DNA from: Acidobacteriaceae bacterium | Lineage (GTDB): Bacteria; Acidobacteriota; Terriglobia; Terriglobales; Acidobacteriaceae | Length of the DNA stretch: 21,159 bases | Reading direction: 5' to 3' | NCBI GenBank assembly: GCA_003168235.1 | Contig: PMSZ01000217.1 | Span: 3,419 to 24,577 of the forward strand | Shown here: positions 1-9,313 of the stretch, one piece after another | Layout: every line of letters starts with the position of its first letter | How positions within the stretch are numbered: position 1 is the stretch's first letter | Program-made: the position numbers and the translations under genes | The notes under the pieces: generated by a model | The model's input: only the letters and a program-made list of their open reading frames with translations | The model's database searches: none | What the model was told of the DNA's origin: nothing

Positions 1-2219
1 GTGAACGGCAGAATCTCCACGAACTCTTCGCCCGTTTCACCCGGGAGTTTCATCAGCACGAAATTGGGCTGCATTGCTTGCGTCGTTTGCTGCCCCGCAT
101 CGCCCATGCCGACTTCGGTCGCGAGCGTCCACAAATCTTCGCGATTGTAAAACACTTCCGGATCTGTCATGTGATACAGGCCGTAAACTTCGGCCTGAAG
201 TCTTAGCAACAACTCGGGATAGCGCACATGCTTTCGCAGCCCCGCCGGCATCTCGCTCGCATCCTTGAACAGCTTCGGAAAAATACGCCTGTACCCCGCG
301 ATGATGGGATCTTCCGTGTCGAAAACGTAGAACGTCGCCGTCCCATCGTAGGCGTCAATCACCACCTTGACGCTGTTCCGCATGTAGTTAATGGAGTCGC
401 GATCCAGCCGGTAATGCGTCGAGTACGGATACATGTCTGAAACCGTAAACGCATCCATGATCCAAGACAGTCGCCCATTATCGCCAAGTACGATATAAGG
501 ATCTTGCTCGAACGTAAGAAACGGCGCCAAGGCCGTCACGCGATCCCTTAGGTTGCGCCGCATCAGCAACCGGCTGTCGCGAGTCACGTCGTCGCTGAAG
601 GGCAACTTCGCCAGATCGTCGCGATCGAGCGCGATCAGAATTCGTCGCAGAAACCCTCCCAGCGCAATCCCGCCATTCCCTTCATACGACGTAAGACTAT
701 TGCTCGCGCCCTGGGGGTAGTTGAATTCCTTCTGCCGTGTCTTGACATAAACGTCGGTATCCGTCAGCTCGCCAAAATAAATCTCGGGCCGCGTCACTGA
801 AAGTCCGCGCACTGTGCTTTGTACTGGCATGTTGCTCAGCATGAGCGTCGGCAATCCCTCAGCCGTGAAACCGTTCACCGGATTCATCGTGATGCCATAG
901 CCGTGGGTATAGATCAGCTTGTCATTGATCCAGTTGCGGCTGCTTTCCGGCAACTTGTCGACATTCAGCTCGCGCGCTCCCAGCATCACCTCGCGAGTAG
1001 TGCCGTCAATCTCATATCGATCGATGTCGATGTCGGGAAAGTCGTAGTAGGTGCGGATTTCCTGGATCTGCCGCAGCGTGTCCTGCAGCGCGCGCCAGTC
1101 CCATAGCCGAATATTCTGCAGCGTGGCCTGATTGCTCGCCGGTTCGGCCGCGTCCACCGTCGTTTCCGCGGGAAATTCGCGCTGCGCGATTCGGTTCAAT
1201 CCGTAAGCTTGCCGCGTCAACTCCGTGTTGAAAACGATATATGGCTTTTCTCGCACCAGCTCGTTCGGCTTGACGATAAAGCTGCTGACATACCACGACA
1301 CTCCCTGCAGCGCCACATAACAAACGATCGCCGGAAGAACCGCCGCAATCAGCCAGCTTCCGCGTGGCGTCCGCGCGGCGTTACCAGCTGCAATCGCCGC
1401 GCCCAAAACCAGCGCAATACAGACGATGAGCAGTCCCATGAGCGTGACGTGGGCGTCTGTGTAAGTCACACCCCCGAAGATCGTATGATCTTCGAGCAGT
1501 AACTCGAATCGACTGATATACACCCGCATTGCGACAATCAGCAACAAGAATGCAGACGCAATCGAGAGTCCACGCCAAGGCAGAGCGACGGAGCGGCTGA
1601 GCCTCCCCGCCAGCATCCGGCTGCCGCCGGTAATAAGGATGAAGAATCCCGCCAGCGCGCAGATGATCACAGCCAGCGTAAGCAACCATCCGGCCGTCAC
1701 TTGCCACGTGGGCAGCACGAACAGGAAAAAATTCAGTGGCTTGCCGAATATCGGATCGACGATTGGACCCGAAACCTTGGGCGCGTACCAATACAACGCC
1801 AGCGTTGGCCACTCCGCCATCATGCTGGCTCCAGTGGCGAGCGCAATCACGAGCGAAACGACGAGCGCGGCGATACGCAGAACACGCTCAACCGGAAGCT
1901 TCACCGGTTGTCCGCCGATGAAGATGGTGTGACCGCCCGGCAAATCGGCGAGATGCGCCCGCTTCAGCGCGAGAAACGATCCATACAGAATCGCAAAAGT
2001 GACGGCGGCAAAGCTCGCGAAGATGCCCCACTGCAGACCCTGCGTTTTCCAAAATACTTCCCCGTATCCGAGCGATCCGAACCAAAGTGCATCCACGTAA
2101 TAGGACAGTGCAGTCCGGCCGCCCAGCAGGACGGCCGCCAGCAGTGCGAAGGCAATTAGGATGTGTCGCCGTCCGCGACGTGGCGAACGCGGCGGCGGCC
2201 AGTCAATCGACTCAGGCAT
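1..2219 (-). CDS. UPF0182 (COG1615) family membrane protein, C-terminus cut by window edge
   Basis: The minus-strand frame stays open from ATG 2219 to the window edge, giving 739 complete codons without a stop. Translating it shows a basic, Pro-rich N-terminus and seven hydrophobic segments at roughly residues 19-42, 64-85, 113-136, 163-197, 214-235, 257-279 and 288-310. A long soluble, extracytoplasmic region follows. That region carries family hallmarks: NTELTRQAYGLNRI near 331-344, and then NIRLWDWRALQDTLRQIQ followed by TYYDFPDIDIDRY. UPF0182 proteins are usually about 900-1000 residues, so roughly 200 C-terminal residues probably lie outside the window. The start is supported by GGAG seven bases upstream. 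The biochemical role of the family is unknown. The gene is divergent from pckG, with a 226-base gap. Family assignment is confident; no function is inferred. Confidence 0.9.
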   Translation of the reverse strand, partial: MPESIDWPPPRSPRRGRRHILIAFALLAAVLLGGRTALSYYVDALWFGSLGYGEVFWKTQGLQWGIFASFAAVTFAILYGSFLALKRAHLADLPGGHTIFIGGQPVKLPVERVLRIAALVVSLVIALATGASMMAEWPTLALYWYAPKVSGPIVDPIFGKPLNFFLFVLPTWQVTAGWLLTLAVIICALAGFFILITGGSRMLAGRLSRSVALPWRGLSIASAFLLLIVAMRVYISRFELLLEDHTIFGGVTYTDAHVTLMGLLIVCIALVLGAAIAAGNAARTPRGSWLIAAVLPAIVCYVALQGVSWYVSSFIVKPNELVREKPYIVFNTELTRQAYGLNRIAQREFPAETTVDAAEPASNQATLQNIRLWDWRALQDTLRQIQEIRTYYDFPDIDIDRYEIDGTTREVMLGARELNVDKLPESSRNWINDKLIYTHGYGITMNPVNGFTAEGLPTLMLSNMPVQSTVRGLSVTRPEIYFGELTDTDVYVKTRQKEFNYPQGASNSLTSYEGNGGIALGGFLRRILIALDRDDLAKLPFSDDVTRDSRLLMRRNLRDRVTALAPFLTFEQDPYIVLGDNGRLSWIMDAFTVSDMYPYSTHYRLDRDSINYMRNSVKVVIDAYDGTATFYVFDTEDPIIAGYRRIFPKLFKDASEMPAGLRKHVRYPELLLRLQAEVYGLYHMTDPEVFYNREDLWTLATEVGMGDAGQQTTQAMQPNFVLMKLPGETGEEFVEILPF

Positions 2220-2262
2220 TGCTCAACTCCATTTTCCGCGGGCCTCGCTCAGTCCTTCGCAT
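2212..2262 (-). CDS. Possible 16-codon leader ORF overlapping the UPF0182 start
   Basis: ATG at 2262 is preceded by GGGAG with a 4-base spacer and reads MRRTERGPRKMELSNA before TGA at 2214-2212. It is out of frame with the UPF0182 gene and ends 8 bases inside it, a geometry that would allow translational coupling. It has no recognisable homology, is rich in Arg, and could be chance. An alternative is that the GGGAG is fortuitous and only the GGAG nearer to ATG 2219 is used. Confidence 0.2.
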   Translation of the reverse strand: MRRTERGPRKMELSNA

Positions 2263-2381
2263 GATACTCCCTTCATTTACGGCGATCTCTACTGGGATTT
2301 CGTCAGCTTCGTGTCGGGCCTGTTTGCGCATGCCCGATCCGACTAACTATCTTCAGAATGATAGGCCTCCGATCCAGCTGG

Positions 2382-2402
2382 AATAATCCTCTCAAAAGAG
2401 AG
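2382..2402 (+). promoter_or_regulatory. Possible pckG promoter -10 and adjacent inverted repeat
   Basis: In the 226-base divergent gap, AATAAT (2382-2387) matches five of six bases of a -10 box, but no good -35 box lies 16-18 bases upstream. Directly after it is a perfect inverted repeat, CTCTC-AAAA-GAGAG (2389-2402), that could be an operator or a 5'-leader hairpin. A smaller hairpin, CTATC/GATAG, sits at 2347-2364. The rest of the gap shows nothing else apart from the short leader ORF on the other strand. Confidence 0.3.
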
Positions 2403-2445
2403 AAAATATGGGGTTTGTTCCGCGAGCAATCGAGGAGAACTTATC

Positions 2446-4281
2446 ATGGGTACTACTACGATAGAGGTAGAAACGTCCACCAACCATCATCGTCATCCCA
2501 AACTTGAGCAATGGGTTGCCGAAATGGCCCAGATGTGCAAACCGGACCGCGTGTATTGGTGCGATGGCTCGCCGGAAGAATACAAGTCGCTTGTCCGCTA
2601 TCTCATCATGAGCGGCATCGGCGTCCCTCTCAACCCAGAGAAGCGACCCAACAGTGTGCTCGTCCGTTCCGATCCCGCCGATGTGGCCCGCGTCGAAGAT
2701 TCGACTTTTATCTGCTCCCGTACTAAGGAAGACGCGGGTCCCACCAACAACTGGGAAGATCCTACCAAGATGAAGCAAAAGCTGGCTGGTTTTTTCGCCG
2801 GCTCCATGGTCGGCCGCACAATGTACGTCATTCCCTACAGCCTCGGCCCCATCGGCTCGCCCACCGCCAAACTCGGAGTCGAAATCACCGACTCCACCTA
2901 CGTCGTGGTCAGCATGCACATTATGTCGCGCGTCGGCACCCGCGTGTTTGAAACGCTCGGCAAAGATGGTGAATTCGTCCGCGGACTGCACTCCGTCGGC
3001 GATCCGCTCGGCCCCAATCAGGCGGACTCAACCTGGCGCTGCAACTCCGAGAACAAATACATCTGCCATTTTCCCGAGACGCGCGAGATCTGGTCCTACG
3101 GCTCCGGCTACGGCGGCAATGCGCTGCTCGCAAAAAAGTGTCACGCCTTGCGCATCGCCTCCGTTCAGGCCCGCGACGAAGGTTGGATGGCTGAGCACAT
3201 GCTCATTCTCAAACTCATCAGCCCCTCCGGTCAGGCCAAATACATGACCGGTGCATTTCCTTCCGCCTGCGGCAAGACCAACTTGTCCATGCTGATCCCG
3301 ACCATTCCCGGCTGGAAAGTCGAGACCATCGGCGACGACATTGCCTGGATGAAATTCGGTGCCGACGGCCGCCTTTACGCCATCAATCCGGAATACGGGT
3401 TCTTCGGTGTCGCGCCCGGCACCAGCATGAAGTCGAACGCCAACGCGATGTTGAGCATTACCCACGACGCCATTTTCACCAACTGCGCCATGACTCTCGA
3501 CGGCGATGTGTGGTGGGAGGGAATGACCGACCAAAAGCCGGCACATCTCGTCGACTGGCTCCGCCGCCGCTGGACTCCGGAGTCAGGCAGAAAAGCCGCA
3601 CATCCCAATGCCCGATTCACCGCGCACGCCAGCCAGTGCCCCGTGATCGCGCCCGAGTGGGAGGACCCCAAAGGCGTCCCCATTGACGCCATTCTTTTCG
3701 GCGGACGCCGAGCCGGCATCGTCCCGCTCGTCACTGAAGCCTTCGACTGGCAGCACGGAACTTTTCTCGGCTCAACCGTCAGCAGTGAAACCACCGCAGC
3801 CAGCATCGGACAAGTTGGCCGCCTGCGCCGCGATCCCATGGCCATGCTTCCATTCTGCGGTTATCACATGGGAGACTACTTCGCGCACTGGCTCAAGATC
3901 GGAGCGCAGTCTACCGCTTCGAAACTCCCCAAAGTGTTTTACGTGAATTGGTTCCGCCAGGATAAGAATGGCAAATTCCTCTGGCCGGGTTACGGCGAAA
4001 ACAGCCGCGTCCTCCGATGGATCTTCGAGCGCTGCGACGGCAAAGTCCATGCCAAAGACACGCCCATTGGACGCATTCCCGAAGTCGCTAATCTCGACAC
4101 TACCGGGCTCGATATTACAAGCGACCAGGTCAATGAACTACTCGCCGTCGATATTGATGGCTGGCTGGCGGAAGTCCCCTCGATTAAAGAGCATTTCGCT
4201 CAGTTCGGCACGCATCTTCCCGAAGGGTTAAACACCGAGGTGAAAGCCCTCGAATCGCGCCTGCGAGCGGCGAAGCGATAG
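2446..4281 (+). CDS. pckG: Phosphoenolpyruvate carboxykinase (GTP)
   Basis: This enzyme interconverts oxaloacetate plus GTP with phosphoenolpyruvate, CO2 and GDP in the cytosol, at the entry to gluconeogenesis. At 611 residues it is the normal length for the GTP-dependent class (ATP-type enzymes are about 530-540). The diagnostic P-loop FPSACGKTN lies at residues 271-279, with the hyper-reactive Cys275 of this class. The second nucleotide/metal motif GDDIAWM begins at 296, followed by INPEYGFFGVAPGTS. The C-terminal region contains the NWFRQDKNGKFLWPGYGENSRVL segment typical of the family (given here only as a landmark, starting NWFRQDK). The start ATG has GAGGAGA at 2432-2438 with a 7-base spacer. 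The gene is monocistronic or a lead gene: thiC follows after 175 bases and is functionally unrelated. Confidence 0.97.
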   Translation: MGTTTIEVETSTNHHRHPKLEQWVAEMAQMCKPDRVYWCDGSPEEYKSLVRYLIMSGIGVPLNPEKRPNSVLVRSDPADVARVEDSTFICSRTKEDAGPTNNWEDPTKMKQKLAGFFAGSMVGRTMYVIPYSLGPIGSPTAKLGVEITDSTYVVVSMHIMSRVGTRVFETLGKDGEFVRGLHSVGDPLGPNQADSTWRCNSENKYICHFPETREIWSYGSGYGGNALLAKKCHALRIASVQARDEGWMAEHMLILKLISPSGQAKYMTGAFPSACGKTNLSMLIPTIPGWKVETIGDDIAWMKFGADGRLYAINPEYGFFGVAPGTSMKSNANAMLSITHDAIFTNCAMTLDGDVWWEGMTDQKPAHLVDWLRRRWTPESGRKAAHPNARFTAHASQCPVIAPEWEDPKGVPIDAILFGGRRAGIVPLVTEAFDWQHGTFLGSTVSSETTAASIGQVGRLRRDPMAMLPFCGYHMGDYFAHWLKIGAQSTASKLPKVFYVNWFRQDKNGKFLWPGYGENSRVLRWIFERCDGKVHAKDTPIGRIPEVANLDTTGLDITSDQVNELLAVDIDGWLAEVPSIKEHFAQFGTHLPEGLNTEVKALESRLRAAKR

Positions 4282-4306
4282 TCGCATCAGAAGCTATCAA
4301 ACCCGC

Positions 4307-4385
4307 GATACGCTTCGTATCAGGGCGTCGCGTTAGCGATACGACACCTTCAAGGGAACAACCTGCCCCTTTAGGGGCCGGTCCC
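4307..4385 (+). repeat. Cluster of hairpins between pckG and thiC (REP-like or attenuator-like)
   Basis: GATACG (4307-4312), CGTATC (4316-4321) and GATACG (4338-4343) form a repeat/anti-repeat/repeat set, so the middle element can pair with either neighbour but not both. TCGC-GTTA-GCGA lies at 4328-4339. A strong hairpin GCCCC-TTTA-GGGGC (4365-4378) is enclosed by GGGA (4354-4357) and TCCC (4382-4385). No U-run follows, so none of these is a standard intrinsic terminator. They could be a dispersed intergenic repeat, the 3' end of pckG mRNA, or a thiC leader. The dyads themselves are plain in the sequence; the role is open. Confidence 0.55.
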
Positions 4386-4456
4386 TACGCACGAAGTTGC
4401 CGCTCTCCGCACGCAATGCGATAATCCGACATACTCAGCTTCGCAAGGGAGACCTT

Positions 4457-5869
4457 ATGGCAGTTCGAGACGCGTGGATTGAAAAACGCCTGGCAGCGTC
4501 AGCTTCCTCCAACGGTTCCCGGAACGTGTCGCAAATGCACTTCGCGCGCGCCGGTATCGTCACCGAGGAAATGACCTTCGTCGCGCAGCGCGAGAAGATC
4601 GAGCCCAAACTGGTGCTCAGCGAAATCGCTCGCGGACGCGCCATCATCCCCGCCAACATCCACCACCGCTCGCTCGAGCCCATGGGCATCGGCATCGCCT
4701 TCAACTGCAAAATCAACTCCAACATCGGCAATTCGGCCACCACTTCGAATATCGATGAGGAATTGAAAAAGCTCCACCACTCCGTCCACTATGGTGCCGA
4801 CACCGTCATGGACCTCTCCACCGGCGGCGATATTCCCACAATCCGCAAAGCGATCATCGATGCCTCGCCCGTACCCATCGGGACCGTGCCGATTTACGAG
4901 GCGCTCTCCCGCGTCCGCCGCAACGAAGATCTAACCATCGGCCTCATGCTCGAAGTGATCGAAGAACAAGCCGAGCAAGGCGTGGACTACATGACCATTC
5001 ACGCCGGCGTCTTGCGCGAATTCGTGCCGCTGGTCCGCAACCGCATCACCGGCATCGTCAGCCGCGGCGGCGCTTTGCTGGCGCAGTGGATGAACTTCCA
5101 CAAGAAGGAAAATTTTCTGTACGGGCACTTTGACGAGATCTGCAAGATTTTCAAGAAGCACGACGTCAGCTTCTCGCTTGGCGATGGGCTGCGCCCAGGC
5201 TGCCTTGCCGATGCCAGCGATGCCGCGCAGTTCGCCGAACTAAAAGTGCTGGGCGAGCTAACCCAAAAAGCCTGGGAACACGACGTCCAGGTGATGATCG
5301 AAGGCCCCGGTCACATTCCTATGGACCAGATCGAACTGCAGGTAAAAAAAGAAATGGAGCTCTGCCACGAGGCGCCATTCTACACGCTCGGGCCGCTCGT
5401 CACCGACATCGCTCCCGGCTACGACCACATTACCAGCGCCATTGGCGCGGCCATGATCGGATGGCACGGAGCTTCGATGCTCTGTTACGTCACGCCGAAA
5501 GAACATCTCGGATTGCCCAACGCCGAAGACGTCAAGCAGGGAGTTATCGCCTATAAAATCGCCGCTCACGCGGCCGACGTCGCGCGCCATCGCCCCGGAG
5601 CGCGCGATCGCGACGACGCGCTCTCATACGCACGCTTCCTCTTCGACTGGAATAAGCAGTTCGAACTTTCGCTTGACCCGGAAACCGCCCGTGCCATGCA
5701 CGACGAATCGCTGCCCGACGACTTTTACAAAGACGCGAAGTTCTGCTCCATGTGCGGCCCGAAATTCTGCTCGATGAATGTTACCCAGCATGCCGAGGCG
5801 CTCGATGGCAAAGACCAATCTGAGCGCCGACAGAAATTCGTAGAACTGCTGGCCAGAGTCGAGAAATAG
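4457..5869 (+). CDS. thiC: Phosphomethylpyrimidine synthase ThiC
   Basis: ThiC is a radical SAM enzyme of the cytosol that rearranges 5-aminoimidazole ribotide to 4-amino-5-hydroxymethyl-2-methylpyrimidine phosphate for thiamine synthesis. The atypical C-terminal cluster motif C-X2-C-X4-C is present at Cys430, Cys433 and Cys438, in the context CSMCGPKFCSM. Conserved core segments are GDGLRPGC (242-249), EGPGHIP (282-288) and LGPLVTDIAPGYDH. The 470-residue length fits the short bacterial form without the extra N-terminal domain of the roughly 630-residue enterobacterial enzyme. ATG 4457 is chosen because AAGGGAG lies just upstream (about 4445-4451). The frame stays open upstream to a TTG at 4397, but that start has no ribosome-binding site. 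No TPP riboswitch sequence is recognisable in the 175 bases upstream. Confidence 0.96.
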   Translation: MAVRDAWIEKRLAASASSNGSRNVSQMHFARAGIVTEEMTFVAQREKIEPKLVLSEIARGRAIIPANIHHRSLEPMGIGIAFNCKINSNIGNSATTSNIDEELKKLHHSVHYGADTVMDLSTGGDIPTIRKAIIDASPVPIGTVPIYEALSRVRRNEDLTIGLMLEVIEEQAEQGVDYMTIHAGVLREFVPLVRNRITGIVSRGGALLAQWMNFHKKENFLYGHFDEICKIFKKHDVSFSLGDGLRPGCLADASDAAQFAELKVLGELTQKAWEHDVQVMIEGPGHIPMDQIELQVKKEMELCHEAPFYTLGPLVTDIAPGYDHITSAIGAAMIGWHGASMLCYVTPKEHLGLPNAEDVKQGVIAYKIAAHAADVARHRPGARDRDDALSYARFLFDWNKQFELSLDPETARAMHDESLPDDFYKDAKFCSMCGPKFCSMNVTQHAEALDGKDQSERRQKFVELLARVEK

Positions 5870-5880
5870 CCAGGGTGGCT
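5868..5880. terminator. Small hairpin between convergent thiC and propeller gene
   Basis: AGCCA-GGG-TGGCT forms a perfect five-pair stem at the thiC stop codon, in the 49-base gap between two convergent genes. There is no U-run on either strand, so an intrinsic terminator is only weakly supported. The position is the main argument. Confidence 0.2.
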
Positions 5881-5918
5881 CGGTCGGCGGGCGTCCCCAT
5901 CCAGCCAGCACCGTTGCT

Positions 5919-8900
5919 CTAGTTCTCCGCCTGTGGCTGCGCCAAGATCAGCGCCGGGACCTCCTGCTGTTTCACCAGGCCGTTATATGCCGCCACGTCG
6001 CTCGCAACGATCGCTTTCCATTTTGCCAACTGCTCATCAACCGATTTGCTGAGCACATCGAACACTTCATAGGACTGCTTCGTAGGGGCAGAGTCCGCGC
6101 TCTCGACCACGCCACCTAGCGCCACCAGATCGTTGTTCAGCCGCACGGGGAAATTCAGCACGTCCTGCCCGCTCTTGGCCTTGGTCTGGATCAACGCTTC
6201 TTCAACTACCGTCACCTTCTTATCCAGCGCCTTGCCCGCGTCGGCAATCACCTTCGCTCGTGGATCGTTCTTCAGCCGCGCATCAATCGCCTTCATCTGC
6301 TCGAGAAGATCACGGATCTGAAGAATAGCGACGTCGGTCTCCGTGACCTTGTCGCGGATCTTCAGCAGCAGATCGAATTGCTTCGCCAGGTCCTCTTGAC
6401 TGATCTTCAACCGCGGATCGGCCGCAATCTCGAGCGGCGCGGTGTAACTCTTGCCGAGCACCGTCAACCGCACCTGATACTTGCCAGGCAGCGCCTCAGG
6501 ACCGTCTGTGCTCCCACCCCACAACGGCGCCTTCGGAACTTCCGTTGCTCCCTCGTAGCGCAGGTCCCACACAAAGCGGTTTAGTCCCGCGTCAACCGAA
6601 AGGTTCGCCGCGCCGCCACCGCGATTAAAGAAGTCTTCTTCCTCGCCGCCGCCAGATTCTTCCTTCTTCTTGGGAAACTTGCGGATCACCTTCCCCGACG
6701 AATCAAGAATCGCCAGCGTGATCTTCGGAGACTCAGACTCCGCATCGGGTTTCTTGACATCAGCGGAAGCACTGGCGGAAGTTGCCGAGCCCGTGTCGCT
6801 CTTCGCCGCGAGGTTCTCATTCGCCGCAGAGACCTTCGCCTGTTCAGCTTTCGTCGCGTCGCTCTTCTTCAGCGAAGTCTTCAGCCAGTAATCGATCACC
6901 GCTCCCGCCGGAGGATTCTTCCCCACATTCCCGCCTCCGCCGCGAAACACGGTATGGTTCGCCTTCGAGGGGCTAAACAGATGCGTCTCCCGCTGCGGAA
7001 TCGAGTCGTCATACTGCTCCAGCGGACTGATATCATCCAGCACCCAGAAACTGCGCCCGTGCGTTGCCACTACCAGATCGCTGTTCTTGATCACCAGGTC
7101 GTTGACTGGAGAAACTGGCAGATTCAATTGCAGCGATTGCCACAGCGCGCCATCATTGAAGGAAACATACACCCCATGTTCTGTTCCCGCGAACAATAAT
7201 CCCGCACGTCGCGGATCGACGCGAACCGCATGAACATAGTTCTGCGCCGGAAGGCCAGCAATGAGCTTCGTCCAGGTTTTTCCAAAGTCCGAGGTCTTGA
7301 ACACGTATGGCGCAAAATCATCCGACTTGTGCCGCTCGACCGCCAGATAAGCCGTCCCCGCATCGCGCGCTGACGCCTCAATCATGCTCACCGTTCCCCA
7401 TTCTGGCATCCCCTTGGGAGTGACGTTCTCCCAATGCTCGCCTCCGTCGCGCGTAAGTTGCACCAGTCCATCATCCGTGCCAGCCCAGATCAATCCCTCC
7501 TGTACTGGCGATTCCACCACGGAAAAAATCGTGTCATAAACCTCAACGCCGGTATTGTCCTTGGTAATCGGTCCACCTGAAGGTCCTTGTTTGGACTTGT
7601 CATTCCGTGTCAGGTCCGGACTGATGATCGTCCAACTCATCCCGCCATCGTTCGTCTTGAACAGCACCTCGCCCGCAAAATACATCGTCTTCGGGTCATG
7701 CGGAGAAAACGCAATCGGCTCCGTCCACTGGAAACGGTGTTTCACGTCGGCCGCGGCCCATCCAATCGGATTCACCGGCCATGGATTGATCGCCTGCTCC
7801 TCGCCGGTCCGGTGATCGTAGCGCGTGATCTCGCCCCCGTAGGAGCCGGCATACACGATCTCCGGATCCGCCGGGTCGGGCGCGATGTATCCGCTCTCGC
7901 CGCCTCCCACGTCGTACCAGTCCGGACGATCGATCCCCCCTCTCGCGCTTGCGCTGGCGATCGCCACGGTCGAGTTGTCCTGCTGCGCTCCATAGATGTA
8001 ATACGGAAACCGGTTGTCGGTGGTCACATGGTAGAACTGCGCCGTGGGTTGGTTATAGACGGTGCTCCACGTTTCACCGCCGTCGATCGAAATCGTCGTG
8101 CCGCCATCGTTGCCATTGATCAGCCGCTTCGGATTCGTTCGATCGATCCACAGACCGTGATTATCGCCATGCGGCGCATGGATCGAGTCGAATGTCTTGC
8201 CTCCGTCATTCGACCGATACGCCGCCGTGTTCAGGATATACACCGTCTCCGCCGACTTCGGATCGGCAAAAATGTGCGAGTAATACCACGCACGCTGGCG
8301 AAAGCGATGGTCATCCGTCATCACGTGCCACGAATCGCCACCGTCATCCGAACGATAAATCCCGCCTTTTTCCGCCTCGACCACCGCCCACACCCGGTTA
8401 GGATTCGCGCCCGACACCGTGACCCCGATGCGCCCGAGAGTCCCCTCCGGCAATCCGTGGCCTTTGAGTTGTTTCCAGGTCGTTCCGCCATCGCTCGAAC
8501 GGTAAAGCCCGCTACCCGGGCCGCCGCTGTCCAAACTCCACGGAGTCCGCCGCGCTTGCCATAATGCCGCGAACAGAACGTTCGAATTGCTGGGATCGAA
8601 CACAACATCGATCCCGCCCGTCTTCGCATCCTTGTAGAGCACTTTCTCCCAAGTCTTGCCGCCATCCTGCGTGCGGAAAACCCCCCGCTCCTCGTTGTCG
8701 CCAAATGGATGACCTAGCGCGGCAACAAAAGCGATATCGGAATTCTTCGGATTTACCGCGATGCGCCCGATGGCGTGAGTGTCGCCGAGTCCGATGAACA
8801 TCCAGGTCTTTCCTGCATCGGTCGATTTATAAATACCGTTCCCGCCGACAATGTTGCCGCGAATGCACGCTTCTCCGGTGCCGACGTAAATGACATTCGG

Positions 8901-9293
8901 ATCGGATTCCGAAACCGCTATCGCCCCAATCGCGGGCGAAGCATCCTTCTGCTTGTCGAAGATCGGCTTCCAGGTGAGACCGCCGTTTGTCGTCTTCCAA
9001 ACGCCACCCGCAACCGAGCCAAAATAGTAGACATTCTCCTGTCCCACCACACCCGATACTGCGACCACGCGCCCGCCGCGAAACGGGCCGACCAGTCGAT
9101 ATTGCAGGCCCTTCCACGGTCCCTTGTCTTCACCCTGATCAGCATCTTTGTCTGTCTGCGTCCCGGTCGCAGGTGCCACCCCAGCAGTCCCAGGCTTCTG
9201 CCCAGAATCGGGCTTTTGTGGCGGCAGATGTTTCTGCGCGAATGCTGAGAGCGTCAAACTTGCAACCAGGGCGGCGAGAATAGTCGTTCGCAA
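5919..9293 (-). CDS. Secreted sortilin/VPS10-like Asp-box beta-propeller protein
   Basis: This large exported protein has about eleven Asp-box motifs of the form S/T-x-D-x-G-x-T-W, for example TTNGGLTWKP, STDAGKTWMF, TQDGGKTWEK, SSDGGTTWKQ, SIDGGETWST and TSDFGKTWTK. They are spread over roughly residues 80-730, which predicts two or more beta-propellers like those of sortilin/VPS10 and BNR proteins. The region after about 780 contains a charged low-complexity stretch, a beta-sandwich-like segment (NRFVWDLRYEG), then a helical stretch. The start is placed at TTG 9293: GGAGG lies eight bases upstream (9303-9307), and the protein then opens with a clean signal peptide, MRTTILAALVASLTLSAFAQ. The frame is open upstream to an ATG at 9404, but that would bury the signal. 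Function is unknown; Asp-box sequences alone do not show sialidase activity, and no catalytic set was recognised. The gene is divergent from the receptor gene. Confidence 0.88.
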   Translation of the reverse strand: MRTTILAALVASLTLSAFAQKHLPPQKPDSGQKPGTAGVAPATGTQTDKDADQGEDKGPWKGLQYRLVGPFRGGRVVAVSGVVGQENVYYFGSVAGGVWKTTNGGLTWKPIFDKQKDASPAIGAIAVSESDPNVIYVGTGEACIRGNIVGGNGIYKSTDAGKTWMFIGLGDTHAIGRIAVNPKNSDIAFVAALGHPFGDNEERGVFRTQDGGKTWEKVLYKDAKTGGIDVVFDPSNSNVLFAALWQARRTPWSLDSGGPGSGLYRSSDGGTTWKQLKGHGLPEGTLGRIGVTVSGANPNRVWAVVEAEKGGIYRSDDGGDSWHVMTDDHRFRQRAWYYSHIFADPKSAETVYILNTAAYRSNDGGKTFDSIHAPHGDNHGLWIDRTNPKRLINGNDGGTTISIDGGETWSTVYNQPTAQFYHVTTDNRFPYYIYGAQQDNSTVAIASASARGGIDRPDWYDVGGGESGYIAPDPADPEIVYAGSYGGEITRYDHRTGEEQAINPWPVNPIGWAAADVKHRFQWTEPIAFSPHDPKTMYFAGEVLFKTNDGGMSWTIISPDLTRNDKSKQGPSGGPITKDNTGVEVYDTIFSVVESPVQEGLIWAGTDDGLVQLTRDGGEHWENVTPKGMPEWGTVSMIEASARDAGTAYLAVERHKSDDFAPYVFKTSDFGKTWTKLIAGLPAQNYVHAVRVDPRRAGLLFAGTEHGVYVSFNDGALWQSLQLNLPVSPVNDLVIKNSDLVVATHGRSFWVLDDISPLEQYDDSIPQRETHLFSPSKANHTVFRGGGGNVGKNPPAGAVIDYWLKTSLKKSDATKAEQAKVSAANENLAAKSDTGSATSASASADVKKPDAESESPKITLAILDSSGKVIRKFPKKKEESGGGEEEDFFNRGGGAANLSVDAGLNRFVWDLRYEGATEVPKAPLWGGSTDGPEALPGKYQVRLTVLGKSYTAPLEIAADPRLKISQEDLAKQFDLLLKIRDKVTETDVAILQIRDLLEQMKAIDARLKNDPRAKVIADAGKALDKKVTVVEEALIQTKAKSGQDVLNFPVRLNNDLVALGGVVESADSAPTKQSYEVFDVLSKSVDEQLAKWKAIVASDVAAYNGLVKQQEVPALILAQPQAEN

Positions 9294-9313
9294 AGTTGTG
9301 TTCCTCCGGACTA

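Noticed and set aside
2392..2991. Minus-strand open frame of 199 codons opposite pckG
   Set aside because: It lies antisense to a well-conserved enzyme; the composition (His/Gly/Asp-rich) is typical of mirrored codons.
4282..4456. TPP riboswitch upstream of thiC
   Set aside because: The conserved CTGAGA and ACCTGATCTGG-type elements could not be found; only unrelated hairpins are present.
7587..8564. Plus-strand open frame of 325 codons opposite the propeller gene
   Set aside because: Its translation is Arg/His/Ile-rich without domain signals, and the opposite strand carries the clear Asp-box protein, so this is a shadow frame.
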